A stretch of DNA of 6,476 bases from Alphaproteobacteria bacterium (lineage in GTDB: Bacteria; Pseudomonadota; Alphaproteobacteria; Rs-D84), in assembly GCA_017383325.1 (NCBI GenBank), contig JAFNYG010000027.1, positions 1 through 6,476 on the forward strand, read 5' to 3'. How positions within the stretch are numbered: position 1 is the first letter of the stretch; each line of letters opens with the position of its first letter. Position numbers and translations under genes: made by a program. Shown one piece after another: positions 1-5,778 of the stretch. The notes under the pieces are model-generated. The model was not told the DNA's origin. It was given only the letters and a program-made list of their open reading frames with translations, and searched no databases.

Positions 1-311
1 AGAATGAACACGCACTCAGTTTTCATGATATAAACCCGATGTTTCAAACGCACGTCTTGGTAATCCCCAAGGGGCCATACCAAAACATCCTGGATTTTTC
101 TAAGAATGCGACTGCGACCGAACAGGTTGGCTTTTGGGAATGCTTTGCAGAAACTGCAAACGCGTTGGGGGTTGAATGTAATTTTAATTGTTTGGCCAAT
201 GCTGGTGCAGATGCACCATTTGTAAAGCAGTCTGTGTTTCATTTTCATTTACACTTGGTTGCAGGGCCAAAAACGAATGCGTTCCGTGAACTGGTTGCCG
301 AATTTGAATAG
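1..311 (+). CDS. HIT-family nucleotide-binding hydrolase/transferase, 5' partial
   Basis: The reading frame is open from base 3, so the true start lies to the left of the window. The 102 visible residues begin NEHALSFHDINP, which matches the usual HIT segment (D/E-x-x-x-A/L-x-F-x-D-I-x-P) followed by HVLVIPK. The signature H-phi-H-phi-H-phi-phi appears as HFHLHLV (visible residues 80-86). Its middle and last histidines normally bind the nucleotide phosphates and form the covalent nucleotidyl intermediate. The N-x-G-x-x-A stretch and a Q-S-V lead-in just before the motif are also typical. HIT proteins hydrolyse AMP-linked substrates such as adenosine phosphoramidates or dinucleoside polyphosphates in the cytoplasm; the substrate here cannot be told. 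By comparison with 115-140 aa relatives, probably 15-35 residues are missing. The ATG at base 39 is internal, not the start. The gene ends in TAG at 309-311, and the next gene's ATG follows with no gap, suggesting translational coupling. Family call is firm; the specific function is open. Confidence 0.9.
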   Translation, partial: NEHALSFHDINPMFQTHVLVIPKGPYQNILDFSKNATATEQVGFWECFAETANALGVECNFNCLANAGADAPFVKQSVFHFHLHLVAGPKTNAFRELVAEFE

Positions 312-527
312 ATGAAAATAAATGTTCGTGTTATTCCGCGTGCCAAACTTAATCGGGTTGAGGTTCAACCCGACGGCACTGTGCGCGTACACACAACCAC
401 CGCCCCCACAGACGGCAAGGCAACATTGGACGTAATAAAAATGCTGGCTGCGCACTATGGTGTGCCGAAAACCAGCATTAAATTGATTCGTGGCGCAACA
501 TCGCGCGACAAAGTTTTTGAAATTTAA
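312..527 (+). CDS. DUF167 / YggU-family (UPF0235) protein
   Basis: This 71-aa protein matches the small DUF167 family, known from bacteria, archaea and eukaryotes and still without an established function. Visible family features are VRVIPRAKLNRV (residues 5-16), the central segment VRVHTTTAPTDGKAT (24-38) with the conserved A-P-x-D-G-K-A core, a helix (39-50), and the closing GATSRDK (61-67), equivalent to the usual G-x-x-S-R-x-K. Length is at the short end of the family (about 70-100 aa) but complete. The start ATG touches the TAG of the HIT gene directly (TAGATG), and I see no clear Shine-Dalgarno sequence, so translation is probably coupled to the upstream gene. Its stop TAA (525-527) overlaps the stop of the convergent LOG gene by four bases. 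Family membership is clear; no role should be assigned. Confidence 0.9.
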   Translation: MKINVRVIPRAKLNRVEVQPDGTVRVHTTTAPTDGKATLDVIKMLAAHYGVPKTSIKLIRGATSRDKVFEI

Positions 528-537
528 TATTTCAAAA
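515..537. terminator. AT-rich inverted repeat spanning the convergent DUF167/LOG stop codons
   Basis: TTTTGAAAT (515-523) pairs perfectly with ATTTCAAAA (529-537), giving a 9-bp stem and a 5-nt loop. On the plus strand a T-rich run with interruptions follows (538-549). The stem has only one G:C pair, so it would be a weak intrinsic terminator; its position exactly over both convergent stop codons is what argues for a role. Termination strength is inferred. Confidence 0.4.
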
Positions 538-1075
538 TTTGTTTCTTTAATTCTGCGACTGTTTCCGCGTGGAATATATTATAGTTGTCTGTTTTTACAA
601 TAAATCCATTCTTTTGCATATGCTTCATCAATCGTGTCAACGGATTCCAGAAATTATTCGTGTTTAAAAAGAATAATGGCTTATCCGTTTCGCCAATTTG
701 TTGCATGGTCAGAATGTCTGTTAATTCATTCAGTGTACCAATTCCACCTGGCAAAATAATAAATGCATCTGATTCATCAAACATAATTTGTTTGCGTTCG
801 TTTACGCCGTCTACAACCTGAACCATAATTTCTTCGTGGGCAGGTTCCTGCATTGCGATTACGTCATCGGTTGAAACGCCGATTACTTCGCCACCGTTCT
901 TCAAGGCCGCCGTTGCAACCGTCCCCATCAGACCGACATCGCCCCCGCCAAACACCATGCGAATACCATTTTTTGCCAGCATACGTCCCACCGCCGCCGC
1001 GTCGCGTTTAAATTGTGGGTCTGTTCCGGCCTGGTGTCCGCAGTACACCGCAATAGATTTTAAGCAGCCTGTCAT
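524..1075 (-). CDS. LOG-family protein (Rossmann-fold nucleoside 5'-monophosphate phosphoribohydrolase, TIGR00730 type)
   Basis: This 183-aa cytoplasmic protein has the LOG pattern. A Rossmann-like start SIAVYCGHQAG (7-17) is followed by VFGGGDVGLMG (41-51), a GGEVIGV strand (61-67), V-N-E-R-K (91-95), which corresponds to the conserved M-H-x-R-K segment, and the hallmark PGGIGTLNE (109-117), the PGGxGTxxE motif. Arg94 and Glu117 are the expected catalytic residues. Characterised members cleave N6-modified AMP (cytokinin ribotides) or other nucleoside monophosphates to free base and ribose 5-phosphate. Older annotations call them lysine decarboxylases, which is wrong chemistry for this motif. 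Length is normal. The start is supported by an AAGGAA Shine-Dalgarno on the minus strand, 7 nt from the ATG counted from its AGGA core. It is divergent from tilS and convergent with DUF167, so it appears monocistronic. The natural substrate in this organism is unknown. Confidence 0.9.
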   Translation of the reverse strand: MTGCLKSIAVYCGHQAGTDPQFKRDAAAVGRMLAKNGIRMVFGGGDVGLMGTVATAALKNGGEVIGVSTDDVIAMQEPAHEEIMVQVVDGVNERKQIMFDESDAFIILPGGIGTLNELTDILTMQQIGETDKPLFFLNTNNFWNPLTRLMKHMQKNGFIVKTDNYNIFHAETVAELKKQILKY

Positions 1076-1081
1076 TTCTTT

Positions 1082-1087
1082 TTCCTT
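1082..1087 (-). promoter_or_regulatory. Shine-Dalgarno sequence of the LOG gene
   Basis: Read on the minus strand this is AAGGAA. Its AGGA core (1086-1083) lies 7 nt before the ATG at 1075. It is the clearest ribosome binding site in the divergent spacer and confirms the LOG start. Confidence 0.75.
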
Positions 1088-1098
1088 TATTTTTGCAA

Positions 1099-1104
1099 AT
1101 TATA
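1099..1104 (-). promoter_or_regulatory. Extended -10 promoter element of the LOG gene
   Basis: On the minus strand the spacer reads TGTTATAAT, a perfect TATAAT preceded by the TG of an extended -10 element (TG at 1107-1106). A start site about 7 nt downstream, near 1092, would leave a 5' leader of roughly 17 nt that still contains the Shine-Dalgarno. The -35 position, 17 bp away (TTCATT, 1127-1122), is poor and would overlap the first codons of tilS. That is acceptable for an extended -10 promoter. The call is from consensus only. Confidence 0.5.
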
Positions 1105-1106
1105 AC
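1101..1106 (+). promoter_or_regulatory. Candidate -10 element for the tilS-ftsH-MBL unit
   Basis: TATAAC on the plus strand matches five of six -10 consensus bases and shares four bases with the opposing LOG -10. No good -35 is present at 15-18 bp upstream, where the sequence is T/C-rich. If used, transcription would start near 1113, about 10 nt before the tilS ATG. Weak support; a promoter inside or beyond the LOG gene is equally possible. Confidence 0.25.
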
Positions 1107-1122
1107 ATAAAATGCCGATACA

Positions 1123-2133
1123 ATGAACGAAAAGTTTGTGGACTTTATTCAAAATTTTTCTGGTCAACATCTGGCTGTGGCGGTCAGTGGTGGCGTTGAT
1201 TCGATTTGTTTATTGCATTGGTTGTGCGCGACAAAAATGAACATTGTTGCATTGCATGTTCATCATCATTTGCGCGACGTCGCAGACGTCGAAGCCGACT
1301 ATGTATCCCGCACATGCAAAGCGTTGGGTGTCCCATGTCATATCTTTCATTGGGTGGATGAAAAGCCCACCACCGGTATCGAGGCTGCTGCCCGCACCGC
1401 CAGGTATAAATTCATGACAGATTTTTGTCGCCAAAACAATATCGACGCCCTGATGATTGCACACCAGGCCGATGATCAAATTGAAACATTTTTAATGAAT
1501 CTGGCGCGTGGCAGCGGCGTTGTCGGATTGGCTGGGATGCAGACTGTTTCATATCGCGACGGTGTAAAAATTGTTCGCCCGCTGTTAAATGTTTTTCGGC
1601 ATGAACTGATTGGGTACTGTAAAAAAAATAACATTATGTATTTTGACGATGAAATGAATTTTGACACAAAATATACACGTGTAAAAATTCGTCAAAACAG
1701 ACATTTGCTGTCAGACAAACTTGGTATATCTGATGACAGGATTTTATTGGCCATCAATAATTTATCGCGTGCGCGTGACGCCTTGGAAAATGATGTTTCG
1801 AACCGTGTTAACAGTGTTCTGTACGATGGCTATGCGTTATTTTCAGATTCTTTTCTATTTGACGTCCCGCCCCATATTGGTTTAAAGTTTCTGGGAATGT
1901 TAATCCAGACTGTTGGGGGGGGCGAATATCAACCGCGCTTGAATTCGTTAAATTACGCACTAAGTAAATTGCACGACAATTGTCAATTTACGTTGGGGCA
2001 TTGCACAATTCGGCGTTTCGGCGATCAGATTTTGATTGTCCCCGAAGGCACAAAAACAAGTATCAGGAAGAAAAATGAAAAAATTAAAAGACTTCAAAAA
2101 AAACAAATCAGCAAACAGCCAAAATCGTCATGA
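1123..2133 (+). CDS. tilS: tRNA(Ile)-lysidine synthase
   Basis: TilS uses ATP to attach lysine to C34 of the CAU-anticodon tRNA-Ile, so that it reads AUA instead of AUG and is charged with isoleucine; it is normally essential. The 336-aa protein has the N-type ATP pyrophosphatase P-loop SGGVDS (22-27), LHVHHHLR (44-51), G-I-E-A-A-A-R-x-x-R-Y (85-95), the family signature HQADDQIETFLMNLARGSG (114-132), GLAGM (135-139) and the RPLL segment (152-155). The YTRVKIRQN stretch corresponds to the usual D-x-S-N-D-x-x-x-x-R-x-x-I-R region. At 336 aa against 432 in E. coli, it is a short form lacking most of the C-terminal domain. The start has no evident Shine-Dalgarno. The last 20 codons overlap ftsH and encode a Lys-rich tail. 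The gene contains an A8 run (1621-1628) and a G8 run (1915-1922). Stop is TGA. Confidence 0.95.
   Translation: MNEKFVDFIQNFSGQHLAVAVSGGVDSICLLHWLCATKMNIVALHVHHHLRDVADVEADYVSRTCKALGVPCHIFHWVDEKPTTGIEAAARTARYKFMTDFCRQNNIDALMIAHQADDQIETFLMNLARGSGVVGLAGMQTVSYRDGVKIVRPLLNVFRHELIGYCKKNNIMYFDDEMNFDTKYTRVKIRQNRHLLSDKLGISDDRILLAINNLSRARDALENDVSNRVNSVLYDGYALFSDSFLFDVPPHIGLKFLGMLIQTVGGGEYQPRLNSLNYALSKLHDNCQFTLGHCTIRRFGDQILIVPEGTKTSIRKKNEKIKRLQKKQISKQPKSS
2065..2070 (+). promoter_or_regulatory. Shine-Dalgarno sequence setting the ftsH start
   Basis: AGGAAG lies 4 nt before the ATG at 2075 (7 nt counted from its GG), inside the end of tilS. It decides the ftsH start in favour of this ATG over the in-frame TTG at 2036, which would add 13 residues and has no ribosome binding site. 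Confidence 0.75.
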
Positions 2134-4003
2134 TGGTGCGAATTGGTTCTTAATGATTGCCGGCGCAGTTTTTGTTGCGTTGGTGGCGCGCATTCTTTTA
2201 TTTGGCGGTTTTGCGACGAATGTGACCCCAAATCTTTCCGCCACCCCCCAGGCAAAGCCTGTTGTGTTGTCTTTTTCAGACATTTTGCGTCGTGCGCCTG
2301 AAATCGAAACCATGAAAATTAACGGTAATGATGCCAGTGGCACATTATCTGATGGAACAAAATATACTGCGACAATTACATATGATCCAGAAATGCTGGC
2401 GAAATTATCTGAATCTGGCACTGCGATTACAATTGATACATCGCGTGGCTGGCTGGATACGGTTGCGACATTTGCGCCACTTGCATTGACATTGTTGTTT
2501 ATATTCTGGATTTTACGTGGATTTCGTCGTGGTGGTGCCGCCGGCGGAATCAGTCGCAGTTTAATCGGTCAAAATCCGACCAAGATTGCCACGGGCAAGC
2601 CTAAAACAACATTCGCAGATGTTGCAGGTATTGATTCTGAAAAGCAAGAATTATCAGAAATCGTGGATTTTTTGAAAAACAAAGACAAATACAAATCATT
2701 GGGCGCACGTGTTCCGCGTGGCGTCCTGTTATCTGGCCAGCCTGGAACCGGTAAAACATTGCTGGCGCGCGCCATCGCAGGCGAAGCAAATGTTCCGTTC
2801 TTTGCAGCATCTGGGTCTGATTTCTCTGGCATTATTGTCGGTCTGGGGGTCGCAAAAATCAAAGAGATTTTTGAAATGGCAAAACGCAATGCCCCATGTA
2901 TCCTGTTTATTGATGAAATTGATGCAATTGGTCAAAAGCGTTCAACCCATTCATACAACGACCAAGATCGCGAACAGACGTTAAATCAATTGTTGATTGA
3001 AATGGATGGTTTTGCCAACGATACTGGTATCATTGTAATTGGTGCGACAAACCGTGTTGATATGCTGGACGCCGCATTGTTGCGTCCTGGTCGCTTTGAC
3101 CGCCAGGTTTACATCGAATTGCCTGATATGGCGGGGCGCCGTGAAATACTGGATTTATACGCAAAACGCGTCAAGATTGATGAAACGGTAAATCTGCAGG
3201 ATATTGCGCGTGGCACAACCGGTTTTTCAGGCGCAGATTTGGAAAATTTATTGAACGAGGCCGCCCTGCATGCGGTTCGCAATGGGCGTGATAAAATTGT
3301 TCCAGACGATATCGAAGAAGCGCGCGATAAAATCATAATGGGCCCGCGCAAGATTCGCAAAATGCGCCCCGAAGATATAAAACTGACCGCGTATCACGAA
3401 GCGGGGCATGCATTTGTCAGCATGATGTACGAAGGTGTCGCAGACCCGATACACAAGGCGACAATCATCCCACGTGGTCGTGCATTGGGTATGGTCCAGC
3501 ATTTGCCGATTGATGACAAGGTTTCCATGACCCTGGCCGAGGTTCGCGCCAACTTGTCAATTGCATTAGCTGGCCGTTGCGCCGAAGAAATTTTCTTTGG
3601 CCCAGACAAGATTACTACTGGCGCGGAAAGTGATATCGCATCTGCAACACGCCTGGCACGTTATTCTATAACAACGGCTGGCTTGTCAAAGCGGGTTGGT
3701 CTGCCTGCAATCAACCAGGTCGGAACATTTGGTGTTCGTGGCGCATTGGAAAATGCATCTGAAAAAACGGCAGAATTGGTTGACGCGGAAATACGTTCCT
3801 GGCTGGATGCGGCGCACGCGGATGCAACAAAACATTTGTCTAAAAATAAAAAGATTGTTGAAAAGTTGGCGAATGAATTGTTGACGCGCGAAACGCTGAC
3901 CGGCGAAGAAATTCGCGAAATTATCCATGGCCCAGCGTCCAAGCCCATCCCCAAAAAAACACCAAGAAAGCGTACCAATGCAACAAAAACTAAGAAACAA
4001 TAA
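2075..4003 (+). CDS. ftsH: ATP-dependent zinc metalloprotease FtsH
   Basis: FtsH is a hexameric inner-membrane protease that extracts and degrades misfolded membrane proteins and short-lived regulators. This copy has 642 aa. In order: a basic cytoplasmic N-terminus; TM1 (about 24-45); a periplasmic domain of about 80 aa; TM2 (about 128-149); the AAA+ domain with Walker A GQPGTGKT (221-228), Walker B ILFIDEID (276-283) and second region of homology ATNRVDMLDAALLRPGRFDR (324-343) with both arginine fingers; then the M41 peptidase with HEAGH (441-445) and a third zinc ligand, probably Asp520 in TTGAESDI. The C-terminus is a Lys/Arg-rich tail. Two departures from the usual sequence stand out. The pore loop reads I-I-V-G (253-256) where the family has M-F-V-G, so the pore Phe is Ile254, and the second Walker A position is Gln instead of Pro. 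All catalytic residues are present, so it should be active. It overlaps tilS by 59 nt and the MBL gene by 26 nt. Confidence 0.97.
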   Translation: MKKLKDFKKNKSANSQNRHDGANWFLMIAGAVFVALVARILLFGGFATNVTPNLSATPQAKPVVLSFSDILRRAPEIETMKINGNDASGTLSDGTKYTATITYDPEMLAKLSESGTAITIDTSRGWLDTVATFAPLALTLLFIFWILRGFRRGGAAGGISRSLIGQNPTKIATGKPKTTFADVAGIDSEKQELSEIVDFLKNKDKYKSLGARVPRGVLLSGQPGTGKTLLARAIAGEANVPFFAASGSDFSGIIVGLGVAKIKEIFEMAKRNAPCILFIDEIDAIGQKRSTHSYNDQDREQTLNQLLIEMDGFANDTGIIVIGATNRVDMLDAALLRPGRFDRQVYIELPDMAGRREILDLYAKRVKIDETVNLQDIARGTTGFSGADLENLLNEAALHAVRNGRDKIVPDDIEEARDKIIMGPRKIRKMRPEDIKLTAYHEAGHAFVSMMYEGVADPIHKATIIPRGRALGMVQHLPIDDKVSMTLAEVRANLSIALAGRCAEEIFFGPDKITTGAESDIASATRLARYSITTAGLSKRVGLPAINQVGTFGVRGALENASEKTAELVDAEIRSWLDAAHADATKHLSKNKKIVEKLANELLTRETLTGEEIREIIHGPASKPIPKKTPRKRTNATKTKKQ

Positions 4004-4628
4004 ATTTGAATTAATACAAATGCCCCCACAAAATACACAATCTGTTATTGTGTCTGTGGGGGACGAATGTGTTATATTTGACCCGTGGGGACAGGTGTCT
4101 GATTGGGTGCGCACATTGGATATGCGCGGATTAAAATTGCGCGCAATTTATGCGACCCATGGTCACCCAGATCACATTGCATGTGCGCCGGCATTGGCAA
4201 AAAAATATGATGTGCCATGGTACTTGCACAGCGGTGATTTCAGGTTGGTGGGTTGGGGTAACGATTTGCTGGAATACTTTGGGCTGCCAAAAATCAGCAT
4301 TGATGACATTCGCCCAACAGCACTGGATTTAAATCGCACAGAAATCTTGCCGAATTTGTTTATGGACATAATTGAAACACCTGGGCATACCCCTGGTGGC
4401 GTGGCATATAATTTCCCGGACCAAGGTGTTATCATAATCGGTGACACATTATTTCAAACCGGTGTTGGTCGTTATGATTTGCCAGGCGGCGATGAAAAGA
4501 TGTTATATCGGTCGATATCAAATCTGTATAATATGAATCTGCCTGGTGATACAGATGTTGTGCATGGGCATGGTATGGCGACAACCGTCGACTGGCTGAA
4601 ACAGAATAATTCATTTTTTCGAAAATAA
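3978..4628 (+). CDS. Metallo-beta-lactamase-fold hydrolase, YcbL / glyoxalase II-like
   Basis: This 216-aa protein carries the full set of MBL zinc ligands: THGHPDH (His61, His63, Asp65, His66), ETPGHTPGG (His137), IIGDTLF (Asp156) and HGHGMATT (His198). GDTLFQTGVGRYDLPGGD (155-172) followed by a DTDVVHGHG segment is the pattern of the small YcbL-type glyoxalase II relatives, which hydrolyse thioesters such as S-lactoylglutathione. Length fits that group, which lacks the extra C-terminal domain of classical GloB. The residue before GHG is His where Pro is usual. Start choice is uncertain. The ATG at 3978 keeps the first beta strand (KFELIQMPP) with a weak AAGAAAG upstream. An ATG at 3927 would lengthen the ftsH overlap to 77 nt, and one at 4020 would cut into the strand. 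It lies last in the tilS-ftsH cluster, probably cotranscribed, and ends at a strong terminator. Substrate is not proven by sequence. Confidence 0.88.
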   Translation: MQQKLRNNKFELIQMPPQNTQSVIVSVGDECVIFDPWGQVSDWVRTLDMRGLKLRAIYATHGHPDHIACAPALAKKYDVPWYLHSGDFRLVGWGNDLLEYFGLPKISIDDIRPTALDLNRTEILPNLFMDIIETPGHTPGGVAYNFPDQGVIIIGDTLFQTGVGRYDLPGGDEKMLYRSISNLYNMNLPGDTDVVHGHGMATTVDWLKQNNSFFRK

Positions 4629-4650
4629 AAACGCATAATTATGCGTTTTT
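4627..4650. terminator. Bidirectional rho-independent terminator
   Basis: The core AACGCATAATTATGCGTT sits in a perfect 24-bp palindrome (4627-4650). It folds as stem ACGCAT/ATGCGT with loop AATT, extended by A:U pairs. A run of seven T follows on the plus strand (4646-4652). On the minus strand the exit sequence is TTTTATTTT. It therefore serves both the MBL gene, whose stop codon ends at 4628, and lpxB, whose last codons and stop (4641-4639) lie inside the hairpin. Confidence 0.85.
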
Positions 4651-5778
4651 TTCAATACTGTTTGCAATTGTGTAAATTGCTCCATTTTCATCTGGTTGCC
4701 ACAGTTTGTCTGCGGATTCTAAATCTGCAATCATGCGTTCACGCTTTGCAGGAATCGCCAATTGCTGTATTTCGTTCATTATATTATCTGTTGTCGCATC
4801 CGGCCCCAGTAATTCAGTATACACAGAACGGTTCAACAAAATATTAACCAAAGACACCCATTTTACATTAATAATTTGTCGTACTATCCATGTTGTTATT
4901 GGGTTCATTTTATAAATAACAATTGCCGGTATGTGTAACATAGCCAATTCTGCGGACACAGTCCCACTGGCAACGATTGCGATATATGTCTTTGCGTAAA
5001 TATCATATCGTTCCGCCGCCGGAACCAGTTCTGGTTTAACACGCCAACGCGCTGTTTCGCGTTTTACATATTCCACAGTTGTTTCGACGGTTGGTATTAT
5101 AAATCTGTATCCCATATATCCATCACGATACAGGCGTTCTGCCACATCACGCATCAGTGGCAATAATTTTTTTACCTCAGACATTCTGCTGCCTGGAACC
5201 AATGTTATAATTTTTTCTGTCTGTTTTTTTACGCGTTTGCTTTTCCCAACCAACCCATCTGCAATTGGGTGTCCAACCGCAACGGTATCCAGTCCATGCT
5301 TTGTAAAATATGGGACTTCGAAATCAAAGAATGCATACAATTTATCAAATGTTTTGGCGTATTTTTTTGCGCGCCCCGGTCGCCATGCCCAAACCTGTGG
5401 GGCAACGACGTGATGAAACCTCAGCCCATTTTCAATCAGTCTTTGACCGTCTGCTGATTTGCGGATTTGTTTTATAACGCTGCGCGCGAACCCAGGCGCA
5501 TCAATTGACACCACAATATCAGGTTTCAATTCAATTATCGCATTAACGGTCTGCTTTATTCGCCGTGTTAATGTCCTTGCGCGCATTAAAACCTCGACCG
5601 CGCCCATAACTGCCAGGTCAGACATCGGGAACAGTGACTTTAAGCCCGCCGCTTGCATATTTTCGCCACCAATTCCAACAAAATGTGCATTTGGCATCTG
5701 TGACATAATGCGCGCCCCCAGCACATCGCCTGAAACTTCGCCTGCGATAATGAAAACAGTCTGCTTCTTATTCTGCAT
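4639..5778 (-). CDS. lpxB: Lipid-A-disaccharide synthase
   Basis: LpxB (glycosyltransferase family 19) condenses UDP-2,3-diacylglucosamine with lipid X to form the beta-1,6 lipid A disaccharide at the cytoplasmic face of the inner membrane. The 379-aa protein (E. coli 382) shows AGEVSGD (12-18), GIGGENMQAAGL (35-46), LAVMGAVEVL (55-64), SIDAPGF (91-97), VAPQVWAWRPGR (125-136), VGHPIAD (168-174), VPGSRMSEV (194-202), ASGTVSAELAM (270-280) and WVSLVNILLNR (307-317). These are the family blocks in order. The chosen ATG at 5778 begins MQNKKQTVFIIAGE and gives normal length. An in-frame TTG at 5826 would add 16 residues and overlap lpxA by 59 nt, so it is less likely. No strong Shine-Dalgarno is visible. 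The 11-nt overlap with lpxA suggests coupled translation. The stop codon lies inside the downstream terminator palindrome. Confidence 0.96.
   Translation of the reverse strand: MQNKKQTVFIIAGEVSGDVLGARIMSQMPNAHFVGIGGENMQAAGLKSLFPMSDLAVMGAVEVLMRARTLTRRIKQTVNAIIELKPDIVVSIDAPGFARSVIKQIRKSADGQRLIENGLRFHHVVAPQVWAWRPGRAKKYAKTFDKLYAFFDFEVPYFTKHGLDTVAVGHPIADGLVGKSKRVKKQTEKIITLVPGSRMSEVKKLLPLMRDVAERLYRDGYMGYRFIIPTVETTVEYVKRETARWRVKPELVPAAERYDIYAKTYIAIVASGTVSAELAMLHIPAIVIYKMNPITTWIVRQIINVKWVSLVNILLNRSVYTELLGPDATTDNIMNEIQQLAIPAKRERMIADLESADKLWQPDENGAIYTIANSIEKNA

Noticed and set aside
39..41. ATG as the start of the HIT protein
   Set aside because: The twelve residues before it match the conserved HIT F-x-D-I-x-P region, so the ATG is internal.
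2036..2074. Longer FtsH start at a TTG, adding 13 residues
   Set aside because: The ATG at 2075 has a well-placed AGGAAG and gives a normal FtsH N-terminus; the TTG has no ribosome binding site and would deepen the overlap with tilS.
3686..4114. A 142-codon antisense frame opposite the end of ftsH and start of the MBL gene
   Set aside because: No recognisable domain, low-complexity Cys/Phe-rich content typical of an antisense shadow, and a well-supported gene on the other strand.
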